Under the pieces are notes generated by a model. That model did no database searches. It worked only from the letters and a program-made list of their open reading frames with translations, and was not told the DNA's origin. From the NCBI RefSeq assembly GCF_910592395.1, contig NC_088308.1:6897001-6961000 (forward strand): 64,000 nucleotides of DNA. Direction: 5' to 3'. This DNA is from Lineus longissimus (lineage: Eukaryota > Nemertea > Pilidiophora > Heteronemertea > Lineidae). The position numbers and the translations under genes were made by a program. Below, piece after piece: positions 37,801 to 48,314 of the stretch (position 1 is the first letter of the stretch; the number at the start of each line of letters is the position of its first letter).

Positions 37801-40800
37801 TAGCCGAGGCAATCAAAAATAAGGTGTCTGAACATTTTGAAATTGACAGTCAGCAGAATACGCCTCGTGTTGAGGAGAATCCTGGCGATGTCACGTTAAC
37901 GGGACAGACGAACTCTGGTCTTGGCATGTGTAAATCCATGAGTAATGACGATCTTCTAACGATGCTTGAAGCCATCGGCCACCAGGGGAAAACGTTAAGG
38001 GATGAATTAATTAATCGTGAGCAAGAACTGATGTTAATGCAAGTTCAGAGTGACGATTCGAACATGGGTTTGGGCTTGGCTCAGAAATACGAAGAAGACG
38101 TTGAGTTTTTAAAACGTGAAAATGAAAAACTAGCTAAGGAAGTGGCCAGTGCTAAAACTGCTGTATTGCCAGAACGTGAAATCGTGAACACGCTTCTCTC
38201 TGAAATTGGCGTTATGAGAGAGAAAATGGACGCTGTAGAAACGACAGCGTTGAGTCCGAGAGATAATAATTCACCGCGGTTGGATTTAGATAGTGGTTTT
38301 AAGGAAAGTGTGCAACGGTTGAGTCACAGTATGGATAATTTAGATCAAAAGTTAGGCATGATCAACCAGGGGAGTAACTCGACGAGTGTGGACTCACTTC
38401 ATGACCGGGGGTCGCTATTTGCCAGTAGTCCAGAGACGAAACCGCCAAGTGGTGCATTCAAACATGCTGAGTTGAGATGGCATGACCAGGAGAAGGCTCT
38501 GAAAGAGCAGGTAAGTTGACCCTTTTACTACCGGTGCATGGTAGTGCAGTGCATACAGAAATGTCGCCATATTGCTTGCACATGGTAGTGTGGGGAAGCC
38601 TACAGTGCATTCTCTATCGTGAGGCCTATATAAACGTGATCGGAAGTAGGACTTCCGTTAACCCCTGAAACCTATCTTTGCACTTTAAAATGATGAAAGG
38701 ATCCTTGGTAATTTGAAATCTCTTTCAGAGCTACCTTTAAAGGGACCCTCCAAAAAATTATCAAAACACAAACCGAGTATACTCTCTTTGTAGCATCAAA
38801 GAGTTAAGTACTGAGATCACACCAACTTTTAACCAACTACATGATCAAAATGATTATTTGTTCTTATTCAACAGATAGCTGCACAGAGACGAAAAATAAA
38901 CGAATTAGAATCAATGGTCACACTTACAAAGAACGACAACAAGGACCTTCAGAAGAAACTCGACAAGGCGAGTACGAACATAGCAAATCGGGTGAACGAG
39001 ATGGACGCCATGATCAACGAGACGAGAAACGAAATGGACACGATCCAAATGGAAAATGACGAACTGAAGGAATATCGCAAAAAGGACAAACAAACTATGA
39101 AGAAGTTGGAAGAAGATATTGAGACGTTGGAGAAGAAGATTGGAAATCTCCAGAGAGAGAATAGTAGTTTGACTGATCAACTGCAGGTATGATCCTGGTG
39201 TCCAAATTGGCCTATAATTCATAGTATCATTCAACACATTCTACATACCTTGCTCTGACTGTAGAAAACAATGTTGTTTGACTTTTGGCGTCAATTATCC
39301 AGTTAGGGTTTCAGATCATATGTTTAAGGGGTTGGTTATACATGTACTTCAACTTTCTTTGTGTGATACATTTGAACTTTGCTTATGACAAAAGGTACTA
39401 TTCAAGTATTTTTTGATTAGACTTCATACTTCATCAATTTGATTTGAACCGGTTTCAACCTCACCCCTTCTCCTGATTTCAGGCGAATATGAAGAAATCA
39501 CAGGCACTTGAGGGAACCCCTGGTCGACTAGAAGCGCTCACGAAAGAAAACACAACTCTGAAGGAAAAGTTAGCTGCTGCTGGTGAAGAAAAGAAACAAC
39601 TTCAACAGGTCAGGGCAAAGATTTCTGGAGGAAATAAGTGCCAATAATATAATCAGTGTTGAGAAAGGGTTGACTTAAGTTTGACTTTGATGATATAGTT
39701 CTCAGAGTTCTCAGATTTGTCATAAATTTCTTTTGCTGAACTATATTGAATGTTTCTTGCCGTTTCTTTAAATGTTGATTTTGATAATTCCAGGATTGTA
39801 CGAAGTACATCCAGAGATGCCGTGAAGTCGAGAGTAGGGCGAGCCGAAATTCCTCACCACAGAAAACCGCCCCAGAGCATAGTCCGTCAAAGTCTAGCAG
39901 ACCAGATAGTCCTACAAAACAGAACACATCATCAATGAGTAGTCCTGTGAAACAGAGTACATCAGCAAGCAGGAGTCCTTTGAAACAGAACCCGCCTGCT
40001 ACGAGTAGTCCTGTGAAACCAAACCAGTTTGTCACAAGTACTCCGGTAAAACACAATGTTCCAGTCTCCGGTAGTTCTGCTAAATCGAACAATGGTGCCC
40101 CATCAGTTGTGACTAATGGTCATCCACATAATCCAGCTATGGTTCGGGCTGCAGCGATGACGGATGTTGTAAGTTCACCGAGCGTGTCACCAATATCAAC
40201 TCTAAAACATGACCCACGAAATGTGGATGACCAAAGGAAGTCAACGTCATCTCCAACGAAATATATCGCAGAAAAACCAAACAGGTATGTGCAGGGACAT
40301 TTACGCGAGGAAGTAAGTCCTGAAAGACCGAGTCTTAATCCAGGGAATAGGTATCAGCACCATGAACGCATCATGATCCAAGCAAAGCATGCAATGCATG
40401 AGGCAGAGAATAATCCACCGGTTATAGAAAAGAAAGAGCAGCCAATTGATTTAGCGGAATTGTCGCTAAAATACCCTGAACTTGATCGATACAGTCACAA
40501 GGCATGGCCTGATGAGTTGACAAGAGTTTCACCTGAGGAACAGAGTTTTGAGGAGGTTGTTGAGCGAGTTTCTGCGGTCAGTAAGACATTAGACTCAGAG
40601 ATGGAAAAATCTATACATTTGTATCAAAAGATGCAGACACCAAAGGTTCAGCCGATTTCTCGGGTGAGGTTGAGATCGGATGAATCTGTAAGGTCGTCGG
40701 AAAGAAGCTCGGAGCCTCGTAGAACGAGTGCTGATGAGCGAAGGGGCGATTCGGAGCACAGATACACTCCTCCACCAAGACGTACTAGGGAAGAGAGGCC

Positions 40801-42856
40801 GGAGTCATCGAAGCTTGGTCATAGGAGGACTCACTCCGCTTCTGGAGAGAAACCAGAAAAGTCTGTGGCAGTAGATGAGTCGAGTCGCCACAGGCAAAAG
40901 CAGTTTGGGTCACTACAGAATCTTTCATCACGTGATAGATCTGCTCATCATGCTGTTGATCATAGGAACGGTCCAAGTGGTGATGCCACAGCTTCTTCAG
41001 GCAGGCCAGTATATAGGGCGTCCAGTGCTGAGCGATTGGCCAACAGGGGTCCCCCAGCAAGGGCACATCAGGAATCAACCCCCTCAAGGACTTCACCTCA
41101 GGAACCCAATGTCCAGACCCCAAGCAGAAGTTCAGATATCCGTAACATTTTGCAGAAAAGGTTTGGCAGTGCTCCTCTTCCCCCACGAATGAGTGCAGCT
41201 ATGAGGGTGAGAAAGTCGGACGAAAGTACCCCCACCAGACCTAGTGGACAGTATTCTGATAGCAGACCTACTGGTCATAGAGGGACCGCCCCCGTCAAAG
41301 TTGTTCATGCACCACATGAAGCAGTTCATCAGGAACAGTATCAACAAACACCGTTATCAGCTTGGAATGATGATAGCAATGATAGGCCTAGGGATCGACA
41401 GAGAAATCGGGAATCTATGCCCAGACGACGGATGTACCAGAATGAAGAGGAATCTCGGCCATCAAGGTCAGAGGAGAGAAATCCTGTTGGAAGTAGGCAT
41501 GAGTCAGGCCTAAAGTATCGAGATCATATGCCGAATAGAGAATCTGACAGGTATGTGAGCCGGGAGCAGTTTGACGTCAGGGATCAAAGGCAACCGCAAA
41601 CAACACCTCCAGTGATCATGGTAACGCCGCCTGATGAGCAGTTGAAGGAGGTACCTCGGGCTCGCCAGTACAGGAGATTCTCCGGGTCAGGACCAGATAC
41701 CGAGACGCGTAGAGCAGAGGAATCAGAGAGTCCTGTGTATTCAAGAGATCGGGATGGCAGGCCTCCCTCATCCCATCGGAGAACACCAGAGATGCAGCAA
41801 AGAAATCAAGCACCAGAGAGGCAGCAGACAAGACCACGGTCACAGACGCCCCAGAGATCACCCGCAAAACAGAGTCAAGATAGCGGTGTACGTGAACGCC
41901 ATCCTTCCTCACCGCCTAGATTGAGAGGACAGGGCGACCAACCCACAAGACAACAAGATATGTACGAAACAGGCCAGTTGGTGAATTGGCGAGATGTGGC
42001 GCGGGACTATGGTGTTGACGTGAACGATGATGACTACCCGTATTTCGGCGTCATGAACAATGAACCACAAGTCCAACAGGCTAATGTTCCTCAGTATAAG
42101 GATTATGATGACCCGAGTGGGGAGCCTGTAGTTGCGAGCTCTGACGCCGATCTTGTGATGGATGCAAATGGGATTTATCGAGAAATTCCAGAACCCTCTC
42201 CAAAAAAACCTCTGTATCAGTCTCATAGACGGGCTGCCTCTTTGGATAATAGGAATCGTTCGGGTCCATCTCGGAACCAGAATTCTTATGGAAAGTATAA
42301 TGGAGATTCTGAGTTAAATAACAATGCTGCTCCACCCTCTGCACCTCTGAAGGGTAATCCACAACTGCGGGATTCTCCGACCCACAGATCTGCCTCCAGT
42401 ATCGGCCAAATGTCCTCGGTTAGCCGGACGGAGCCCGAACCAACAGAGATACCAGCGTATAACACAAACGAGTAAGTAGAATGAAGTCCCAGCGTGGCAA
42501 TCCTGGAGCCACGTGCTCTAGTGTCTGATCTGGTCTGTTGCACTGGCACCTTCCTGATTGGGGCATGTTCATCCTCTTGAGGTTGGCAGTGGCCTGTTTG
42601 ACACAAGGGAGGTAGTTGCTCTTCTCTTTCCATGTCTAGGAGAATTAAGGAATAAAAAATCCCCACATATTGCTGGAGGCAGCTGGATTCTTACACCTTG
42701 AATTTTGTGCATAAATATATCTCCTTTCTGTGATACGAACTGATTTCTCAAGAAGCTTATGTCTGTTTCTTCTTTTCCAGTCAAATTCCGCCAAAGCTCT
42801 CGGCTTCCCAGATAGCATACGTTGACAGTCTTATTGAGAAATACACAAGAACGTGA
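22795..42856 (+). CDS. Tandem calponin-homology, coiled-coil scaffold protein (unnamed), 14 coding exons
   Basis: The model is 22795-22824, 27824-27964, 29727-29817, 34010-34087, 34467-34578, 34866-34929, 35233-35306, 35838-35910, 36155-37333, 37644-38510, 38875-39186, 39483-39608, 39794-42471 and 42781-42856. All phases join: 5901 nt, 1966 aa. Exons 2-14 are well supported by GT/AG sites and continuous frames. Exon 1 (10 codons) is inferred from phase, Kozak context and fit to the first CH helix. Order: divergent CH1 (about 10-116) and CH2 (about 120-221), Ser/Pro-rich disorder with 11-residue repeats (about 266-370), coiled coil (about 710-1045), long basic disordered tail. Tandem CH modules bind F-actin, and coiled coils usually dimerise, so an actin-linked cytosolic scaffold is a reasonable guess. 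I do not recognise a named orthologue; filamin repeats, spectrin repeats and GAS2 domains are all absent. Confidence 0.8.
22825..27823 (+). other. First intron of the CH-scaffold gene
   Basis: About 5 kb. It holds a 20-G run (23234-23253) and a TATA/E-box pair (26474-26486), and no exon that I can support. A 116-codon plus-strand frame at 25977-26327 has no splice context or recognisable domain. Confidence 0.45.
26474..26486 (+). promoter_or_regulatory. TATA box adjoining a CACGTG E-box; possible internal promoter
   Basis: GGTATAAAACACGTGAC joins a consensus TATA box to a palindromic E-box inside intron 1 of the CH-scaffold gene, 1.3 kb before exon 2. It could mark an alternative promoter, or be chance. 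No linked first exon was found. Confidence 0.25.
27965..29726 (+). other. Intron 2 of the CH-scaffold gene
   Basis: It carries one inverted-repeat element (29258-29440). No other feature was recognised. Confidence 0.6.
29258..29440 (+). mobile_element. Inverted-repeat (MITE-like) element, copy D
   Basis: The left end is ACAGTAGGATCTCTCTAGCG then AAGGACACC. The right end is GGTGTCCGCTAAGGGAGG then TTCCACTGCA. The interior has GGACTGACAAAGGG and GTCCTGATTAGAGAGGTC as in copy B. Same orientation as copy B, in intron 2 of the CH-scaffold gene. Confidence 0.68.
29990..30245. repeat. 19-bp minisatellite
   Basis: About 13 copies of AGTCACTAGCGTCAGTATT. Most are exact, with GCG/GTG and ATT/ATC variants at the edges and one 6-bp insertion near 30030. 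Intronic. Confidence 0.88.
32351..32911 (-). other. 186-codon open frame of unknown nature, antisense in intron 3
   Basis: This is the longest unexplained frame in the intron. It starts at an ATG (MKFYTNHVGRQLVLWFIQEV) and ends GLA plus a stop. It is rich in hydrophobic residues and Cys, with no motif I recognise. No promoter, intron or homologous copy in the window supports it. It may be chance or a transposon relic. Confidence 0.15.
33285..33350 (+). mobile_element. Fragment of the inverted-repeat element family
   Basis: GAACCTTTTAAAGGGCACTG then GGGACTGATAAATGCTGTC parallels the left half of copy B (GAACCTCTCTATTAAGGACA, GGGACTGACAAGTGCTGTC). It is truncated and diverged. It ends about 50 bp before the large inverted repeat. 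Confidence 0.45.
33400..33630. repeat. 104-bp near-perfect inverted repeat with a 23-bp spacer
   Basis: Arms are 33400-33503 and 33527-33630. I find one mismatch in 104 positions (T/C near the outer end); outer ends are CATATGTGAC and GTCACATATG. The RNA of either strand would form a long hairpin. It lies in intron 3, 380 bp before exon 4. Confidence 0.9.
35447..35625. mobile_element. Inverted-repeat element with 53-bp arms
   Basis: Arms at 35447-35499 and 35573-35625 are exact inverted copies, from TAAGGCTGACGTTACATAGG inward. A weaker inner inverted pair (ACGTTCCTC/GAGGAACG) extends the structure. It sits in intron 7 of the CH-scaffold gene. Most likely a foldback/MITE insertion. Confidence 0.75.
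36155..37333 (+). other. Ser/Pro-rich exon 9 of the scaffold gene with an 11-residue repeat
   Basis: This exon encodes residues 222-614, predicted disordered. From 36287, nine exact-length 33-bp units and a partial tenth encode RNSPIPKAASP with variants RNSPTPETDSP, RNSPIPKEASH and RNSPAPKTDSP. Many SP and SPR motifs follow (for example PISPRTN, LTSPRRSP, LISPRKP, SPLGSPGAARRQ). These are potential proline-directed kinase sites beside basic residues, a pattern common in microtubule- or actin-associated tails. The acceptor TTCTTCTTCAG and the donor AAG/GTGAGG are both good. Confidence 0.8.
37644..39608 (+). other. Coiled-coil-coding exons 10-12 of the scaffold gene
   Basis: Exon 10 (residues 615-903) passes from Ser-rich linker to heptads: LLTMLEAIGHQGKTLRDELI, YEEDVEFLKRENEKLAKEVA and TLLSEIGVMREKMDAVE. 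Exon 11 (904-1007) is almost wholly coiled coil: INELESMVTLTKNDNKDLQK, ENDELKEYRKK, MKKLEEDIETLEKKIGNLQR. Exon 12 (1008-1049) continues with LEALTKENTTLKEKLAAAG. All three introns are phase 0. Dimerisation is the expected role. Confidence 0.8.
39794..42471 (+). other. Large exon 13 of the scaffold gene: disordered basic tail
   Basis: A single 2678-nt exon (residues 1050-1941). It opens with DCTKYIQRCREVESRASRNS, then SPVKQ/SPLKQ/SPVKP/TPVKH repeats. A more ordered, acidic-helical block follows: HERIMIQAKHAMHEAENNPP, ELSLKYPELDRYSHKAWPDE, FEEVVERVSAVSKTLDSEME. After a long Arg/Ser/Pro stretch comes VNWRDVARDYGVDVNDDDYP, which may be a short conserved motif. It ends YNTNE at a splice site that doubles as a stop. 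Confidence 0.78.
42472..42780 (+). other. Last coding intron of the scaffold gene, optionally retained
   Basis: The donor GA/GTAAGT overlaps GAG-TAA. If the intron is retained, the protein ends at NTNE. If it is spliced, GA joins T to make Asp and the frame runs on to DQIPPKLSASQIAYVDSLIE and the final stop. The intron carries a LINE fragment (42490-42650, minus). Confidence 0.6.
42490..42650 (-). mobile_element. LINE ORF2 C-terminal fragment
   Basis: The minus strand reads GRCQCNRPDQTLEHVAPG, a decayed form of the CxC..DQTxEHVLQ zinc-knuckle signature also seen at 13425-13640. DNA similarity continues through CATGTCTAGGAGA. It is an intronic relic. Confidence 0.55.
42781..42856 (+). other. 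Last coding exon (14) of the scaffold gene
   Basis: After the acceptor TTCTTTTCCAG it encodes QIPPKLSASQIAYVDSLIEK, then YTRT and TGA. The short helical end looks conserved in style. The exon continues 15 nt past the stop to ACATG/GTAAGT at 42871, so a 3' UTR intron follows. At 15 nt past the stop this junction is too close to trigger nonsense-mediated decay by the usual rule of about 50 nt. Confidence 0.75.
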
Positions 42857-44785
42857 ATCGTTCCAAACATGGTAAGTTTTGGATTTCTTGATAACAAGAA
42901 AGCGTTGTAAGAGACGAGAATGAAGAGACTGGAGATCTGACCATGCGCAGTGCCTGCCCAGACACTCTTAGGAAAATATTTGATACTGAGATTTGGGTAT
43001 ATATCAACTTTCTCACCAGATTGCCGTTACAGAATAAGTAATGTTGAGAAGTAAATACACGTATGTAAAATGTTTCCTAATTAGTAACCAAGTCCAATTG
43101 ATTACATATACTCTAACAGTTTGCTTTATTTTAGGGACACAGAACCAGGTGATAGTTAGAAAAGAACCACAGATTGTCAAAAGAAGAAGGGACTTTTCGT
43201 GAAGATAAACCGCCATATTTTCGTGGCTCTTTCTGTAGATTTCCACAGAAAAAAAATTATTTCTGCTCATCGAGGTTATGTGCAAAATTGGTGGAAATAA
43301 AAGCGCAGCGGAATAAAACAAAAGCGTCATTGAAATGTGGCGGTTCGCTGTTGTGGTGCGAGTAACCAGATCAAACCTCAGGAACAAAAAAAAATATTAT
43401 GCGTGCTATGTCTGGGATTAGGAATAGTGCTTTGATAATGTTCAGTGACTTTGTAGTGTAGCAGCCTCCAGCCAACTCTGATTATTATTGTAAAAGAAGA
43501 ACCTTTTTTAGTACATTCCAGTAGTTATTTGTTTTTGTGCTGCTGTACTATTTTATACTATGTTTTATGTGTTTTTATTCTGAAGGACATGTAAAAAAGA
43601 GCCAATTTTCAGCACATATTAGGTTTTAAATGTCTGAATGGGAAAGTGTTAAGGTGCTTCTTGTCTAACGTGGTCTTACATGTACATGTAATCTGGGAAA
43701 TTTATGAACAAACTCTTTTAGAAATGCACAAAATTAAGTTTACAATTCATTTGTTTTAGCACAAGTACAATGGGGTTGTACTGATACCACTGAAAATACT
43801 CTCATTTCGCCTATCTAAGACATAAGAATAAATCAACCAGTCTTAGATCAGTGAAACAAGAGTATGTAAATATCCACTAATAGTGGACTGTATGTATCAT
43901 GTGTATCAAATATTTTATGAGTCAAAAGGTTTTATATACATAAGACAGCTGAGTGTAATGGTAGATGTGCCTCTTGTTCTGTTTTGTATCTATCTTGTTT
44001 TGTTGTTGATCTTCTAATGCTTAATAGGCCACTGACAGTTTCTTCATTGTTTCTTATCAAAGTGTTATTGATTGTTTATCATCAACCATTGGGAAGTGCA
44101 TGGAACCTAAAATTAGGGGTGCGATTGTCAACCGGAGAACATGGGGCCAAGGAAAAGATGTGACATGTTTTTGAGCAGTCTGGTTTCATGTCCTAAGACC
44201 AAGTTGATGTTTAAACTAGTGATTTACTCTTATTGGCCTTTGATACTGCTGCTGTGAATATGCCTTCCTTGTTTTATGCTGTAATATAATAGAAATTTTT
44301 AGATGGTCTGTATAAAAGGCTGCTTATGCATTGACTGTTAACTTGTGCAGTTTTTCTCTGTTCCGTGTTCGCTTATGACCTTGTGGCACGCCACACAGAC
44401 AATGAACCTTTGTTTTGCTAATATTGGGCTTCTGTTGGGCTGTGCTGTGGGACCAGTTCCTCTTTTGACTGGAAATGTAACGAATGAACATTGTCCTTCT
44501 TTTACCTACAGAATTGTTAGTCCACAAGAGGACAGTCAATGGATAATCAACCTTAGGGGAAAATCAAATTTATTTCACGATGTGTCATTTGAAAGATGTT
44601 TTGTAATATTTGTAAGTTAACTACTTCAGAGAAGATGCCTTGTCTGAAGTGAATCTGTCACATTTTTTGCCTTATCATACATTTTCTCTGTGAAAGGCTT
44701 CTCAATCGTTCTGAAGTTACCCTCCAAAGATTTGGCATTCAAGCACTTTCAAAAGAAAACAGGGATGTAGTGGCATGTTCTTTTT

Positions 44786-44946
44786 AGCTTGGTAGAAAGT
44801 GGTATGAACACACTCCTGTAGAAAGTGGTATGAACACACTCCTGTAGAAAGTGGTATGAACACACTCCTGTAGAAAGTGGTATGAACACATTCTTGTAGA
44901 AAATGGAAGAACACATTCTTGTAGAAAGTGGAAAGAACACATTCTT
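44786..44946. repeat. 26-bp minisatellite
   Basis: Six units of TAGAAAGTGGTATGAACACA followed by CTCCTG. The last two are diverged (GGAAGAACACATTCTTG type). Antisense frames such as FLQECVHTT are by-products of the repeat. Confidence 0.85.
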
Positions 44947-45284
44947 AAAGTGATACTATGATGTGATTTACAACTTTGCGGAAATACGTCCGTTTTTAAT
45001 TGTTGATCACAAATGTAAAGCTCAAATTTTCCATTTTTGATTAGATTTATTATAAAATCGCTGAATGTAAACCACCGCGACTGCGAAAATGTTCATGTTG
45101 TGACGTCATCAACGAAAACGGCATCGAAGCGAGCCGTCCGGGTGGGATTAAACCATCAATTTCTAGAAAATGTGCATTTCGATTCGAAAACCTTACCGAT
45201 TTATGAGAAAGTGATGTAGTCATTTGTCAAAAACAGCTAAAACATTATATGGTGAAATTTGACACGAGCTACCCTTTAAAGCAC
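44947..45284. mobile_element. Possible DNA element with CTTTAAAG-type ends
   Basis: The segment starts CTTAAAGTGATACTATGATG and ends GAGCTACCCTTTAAAG, a weak inverted pair (CTTTAAAGGGTAGCTC in reverse). The interior is unlike its surroundings: GC-richer, with GTGACGTCATC (a CRE-like TGACGTCA at about 45100). It has no coding potential. Only one copy is in the window, so the assignment is tentative. Confidence 0.3.
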
Positions 45285-45951
45285 TCCAATAAGTTGGTTC
45301 TCTGATGCTCCATAACCTTACTGCTGGCAGTAAGCACTTGTGCCTTCCTACGTGATGACCTAAAACATGTTATTGTTAACAGTCTGGCTAGTGCATGATA
45401 CTGATAATCGTTTGGAGTTTGAACACCATTGTGGATGCGGGCATCCAAAAGTTACGGAGCAGTGAAACTAATAAAGGAACTAAAAACAGCCGTACAATCT
45501 ATTATATGTTTTATTAACAACCAGTTTTATCTGCTCCAAACCTCTCCATTCCCCAATGTTTCCCTCTGCATAAAGCCTTCAAATACCTATAGCTTCATCA
45601 CAGTACCCCTCCTCTTTGAAAAAGGGTCCGTCCAGATTTTTAACATATTTATCATTCCTATATCCAAAAGACACCTGTTGTACTTAGTTTTGTATTTTCA
45701 TAATGTTAGTTTTTTGAACAGAATGGATTTAATGAGAATGTTTTATTGTTTAACCCTTTCGCTGCCACAACCGGAATGTACCAGATTCGTACACTGAGCC
45801 TGCGCTGATCTGTACCACTGTTGTAGTATGTACTAAATCATGCCGCAGTTCCAGTTTGGTTCCCCCTGGAAAAACAAGATGGCAGCACTGTCTTCTATTC
45901 AGTGTGGGCCAGGGGTACCGGTACTATGAATCCCCTGTGGAAGTGTCAGAA

Positions 45952-46300
45952 GTTTTGTTTTTGAAAGAGAACAATCGTGATTTTCATGGAGAAAGCTTAA
46001 ATTTCGTATAATAGTTAGAAATCTTGATTTTCATATCATGTATGATATTTTCATATATATTGAAAAGTCATGACTTTTCAATGGAAGTTTTGAATTTCAA
46101 TTGAAAATTTAGTTTTTCATGCATTTTTTGTTTTTGAAAGAGAATAATTGTGATTTTCATGGAGAAAGCTTAAATTTCGTATAATAGTTAGAAATCTTGA
46201 TTTTCATATCATGTATGATATTTTCATATATATTGAAAAGTCATGACTTTTCAATGGAAGTTTTGAATTTCAATTGAAAATTTAGTTTTTCATGCATTTT
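45952..46300. repeat. 173-bp tandem duplication
   Basis: The segment beginning TTTTTGAAAGAGAACAATCG (about 45957) recurs 173 bp later as TTTTTGAAAGAGAATAATTG (46131) with only a few changes. Each half contains the palindromic stretch TTGAAAAGTCATGACTTTTC followed by AA. Recent duplication. Confidence 0.85.
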
Positions 46301-46712
46301 TCAATCAAAACAGGACAGAAGGGTTTTCGGATTTCCATATCTGTGAGAATTTGTGTCTTCAAATTTTGTACTTAACTGGGTTATATGGTGCCTTGTGTAA
46401 TTATTGCCTAAAAAAATTATATATTTTACTTGAAAAAGCTTCATCTGTCAATTTCAGAATCGTTAATATTGTATCTGATTTGTTTATTTACTATTTTGTG
46501 TAAGGTTAAAATGCACTTTTTCCACCTTCCTCTTAAATTTTGCCAAAAAATTAGTGAAGCTTCATTGTAACAGAAATTATTGTGATGCAACAAGAGTCCA
46601 GCTGGTGTCATAGTTAAACGATATTTCATAATTTATACTATTTATTATAAATTAGAACTATTTATCATTTGTAGGTAACATCTAGGGATTTAATAAACTA
46701 TTCTACTTTATA

Positions 46713-48293
46713 CAGAAAGTGTTATCTTGTGTTTATGAAGGAACCAATATATTCAATGTATTCAGGCAGGACCACAAACTTTATATTCGTCATACCTCTC
46801 CAACCAGCTTGAGGGTGACAGTGTAACAGTAAAAAATGTCCCCTGGAAAGAGAGTCCGGCCCTAGTCCGCATGACTGATCTATGACTATGACTATAAGTA
46901 ACCAATATTGGTCTCGGCGATACAGCTGGGTTTCACAATGTAAACTAACTGCCCCCCAAGTTCTGTGAAGAGACAGTTATAGACTGCTCCTTAATGGAGA
47001 AATTATGGTCTTGAAGATGATAGGAGTATCGGAGTTGGCCTTGAAGACAGACACTGAGACTAGTTTGGACGTTGCCTCCGCAGCAAGTGAGACCATCTGG
47101 ATGTGACATTTGACCAGCGGGAGACGAGATGGCATCAGATCTGCATGTTGGACTGTGTTACAGGAATGTCCTGCAAGGAATTAGTATTGTCCCAACATTT
47201 TCTCAAAGACTTTTACCACTAAGATATGAAAACATAAACTAGTTAATCCTAGAGTCGAAGCCAAAGAAATTATATCCAAAACACCATGCACACACCACAT
47301 GGATATTTGAATCAACTGTTAGGCCCTTGAAGTGACTTGGCTTGTCCAACCTTTCCCCTGAGGTCTATTTGCTCAGGCTGAATTTTTCCTTGACCCTGCT
47401 AATAAAACAGGATTGTGACAAAACTTGATTTGTTAGTGTAGTAAATAATGACAAATGCACCAGGCATATTGGGTTAAAATTTGTTTGGATTGAGGTATTC
47501 CTGTGAAGGACCTCTAATGGAGTAAATCCAAGATTTTTGCGAACCCTTCCATATATAACTGTGTAGACCCCTATTATAAGTAGGTGGCAGTCTGAATGGC
47601 CAGGCTAACGAGGCATGATATGGGCCACTCAGGTACGGGCAGAGCAGTGACTAATGGACTCCCTTTGGGCACTGCTAGATGGCCGTACAACCAGCTTAAT
47701 CAAGGACAGGTTCACATCTTGAAGGACTCGTTGTGTGGTCACAACCAGGGGTCACAATCTGTCCTCATAACTCAAATGGAATAAGGGACTCCATGTGATG
47801 TGTTAAGTGTCCAATTTTGTTTCCCTATACCTCACCGACCTATTAACGGGGTATTTCAAATGTGATAGTTCCATGCATTACCCCTGGAAACACACGCGGA
47901 TACTTCAATTGTGTCAAGACGATTGAAGTCCACTTATGAAGGCACAGAATTTCGGACAGAGTATAATAAGTGTCATGTAGTGTCTTCTTTACACGATCAT
48001 GGCCTGCACGTGGGTTGTGAAGTTTTCGATTTCTCTGGTGACGATCAGTAGCTTGGGAGCATAAGTCTATTCGATGCAGATAGCTGAACTTGGAGGGTGA
48101 TAGGATTATTTTGCGAAGTGCAGATTTATGGGATTCTATAAGCATGTAAGGGTGAGGGAGTTACTAATATAGATAGTAATTGCGCTCTATTTCAATTGGC
48201 AGTATTATAAGTCGGATATTATCAGTTCATTGGAGTAGGATTATAACATCCGTATAAGGATTAATATAGACTTGTTGATTTAGACAGGGAGAA
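46713..48293. other. Intergenic DNA
   Basis: No gene or element was recognised. Just before the candidate exon at 48294 are an inverted CCAAT (ATTGG, about 48195), a TATTATAA stretch (48203-48210) and TCAGTTC (48222), which resembles an initiator. The TATA-to-initiator spacing is shorter than usual. Confidence 0.3.
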
Positions 48294-48314
48294 TGGCTTC
48301 ATCTCAAGAAAAGG
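48294..48314 (+). CDS. Candidate first coding exon of an unidentified gene
   Basis: GAGAATGG is a good start context. The frame MASSQEK runs to AAG/GTATGT, a strong phase-0 donor. The start is preceded by promoter-like words. No downstream exon on this strand could be identified before the window ends, so the gene, if real, has a long first intron or extends beyond 64000. Seven codons cannot show a family. Confidence 0.3.

Larger units (their letters stand above)
42872..46712 (+). other. 3' UTR intron (42872-43134), 3' UTR and downstream DNA of the scaffold gene
   Basis: The UTR resumes at 43135 after ATTTTAG. AATAAA signals stand at 43296-43301 and 43312-43317, with a later one at 46692-46697, so a short or a roughly 3.5-kb UTR is possible. 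The stretch holds a 26-bp minisatellite, a terminal-inverted-repeat-like element and a 173-bp tandem duplication, listed separately. Confidence 0.45.

Noticed and set aside
39610-42666. Antisense and alternative frames over exon 13
   Set aside because: Shadow frames of a 2.7-kb coding exon; no independent splice or start evidence.
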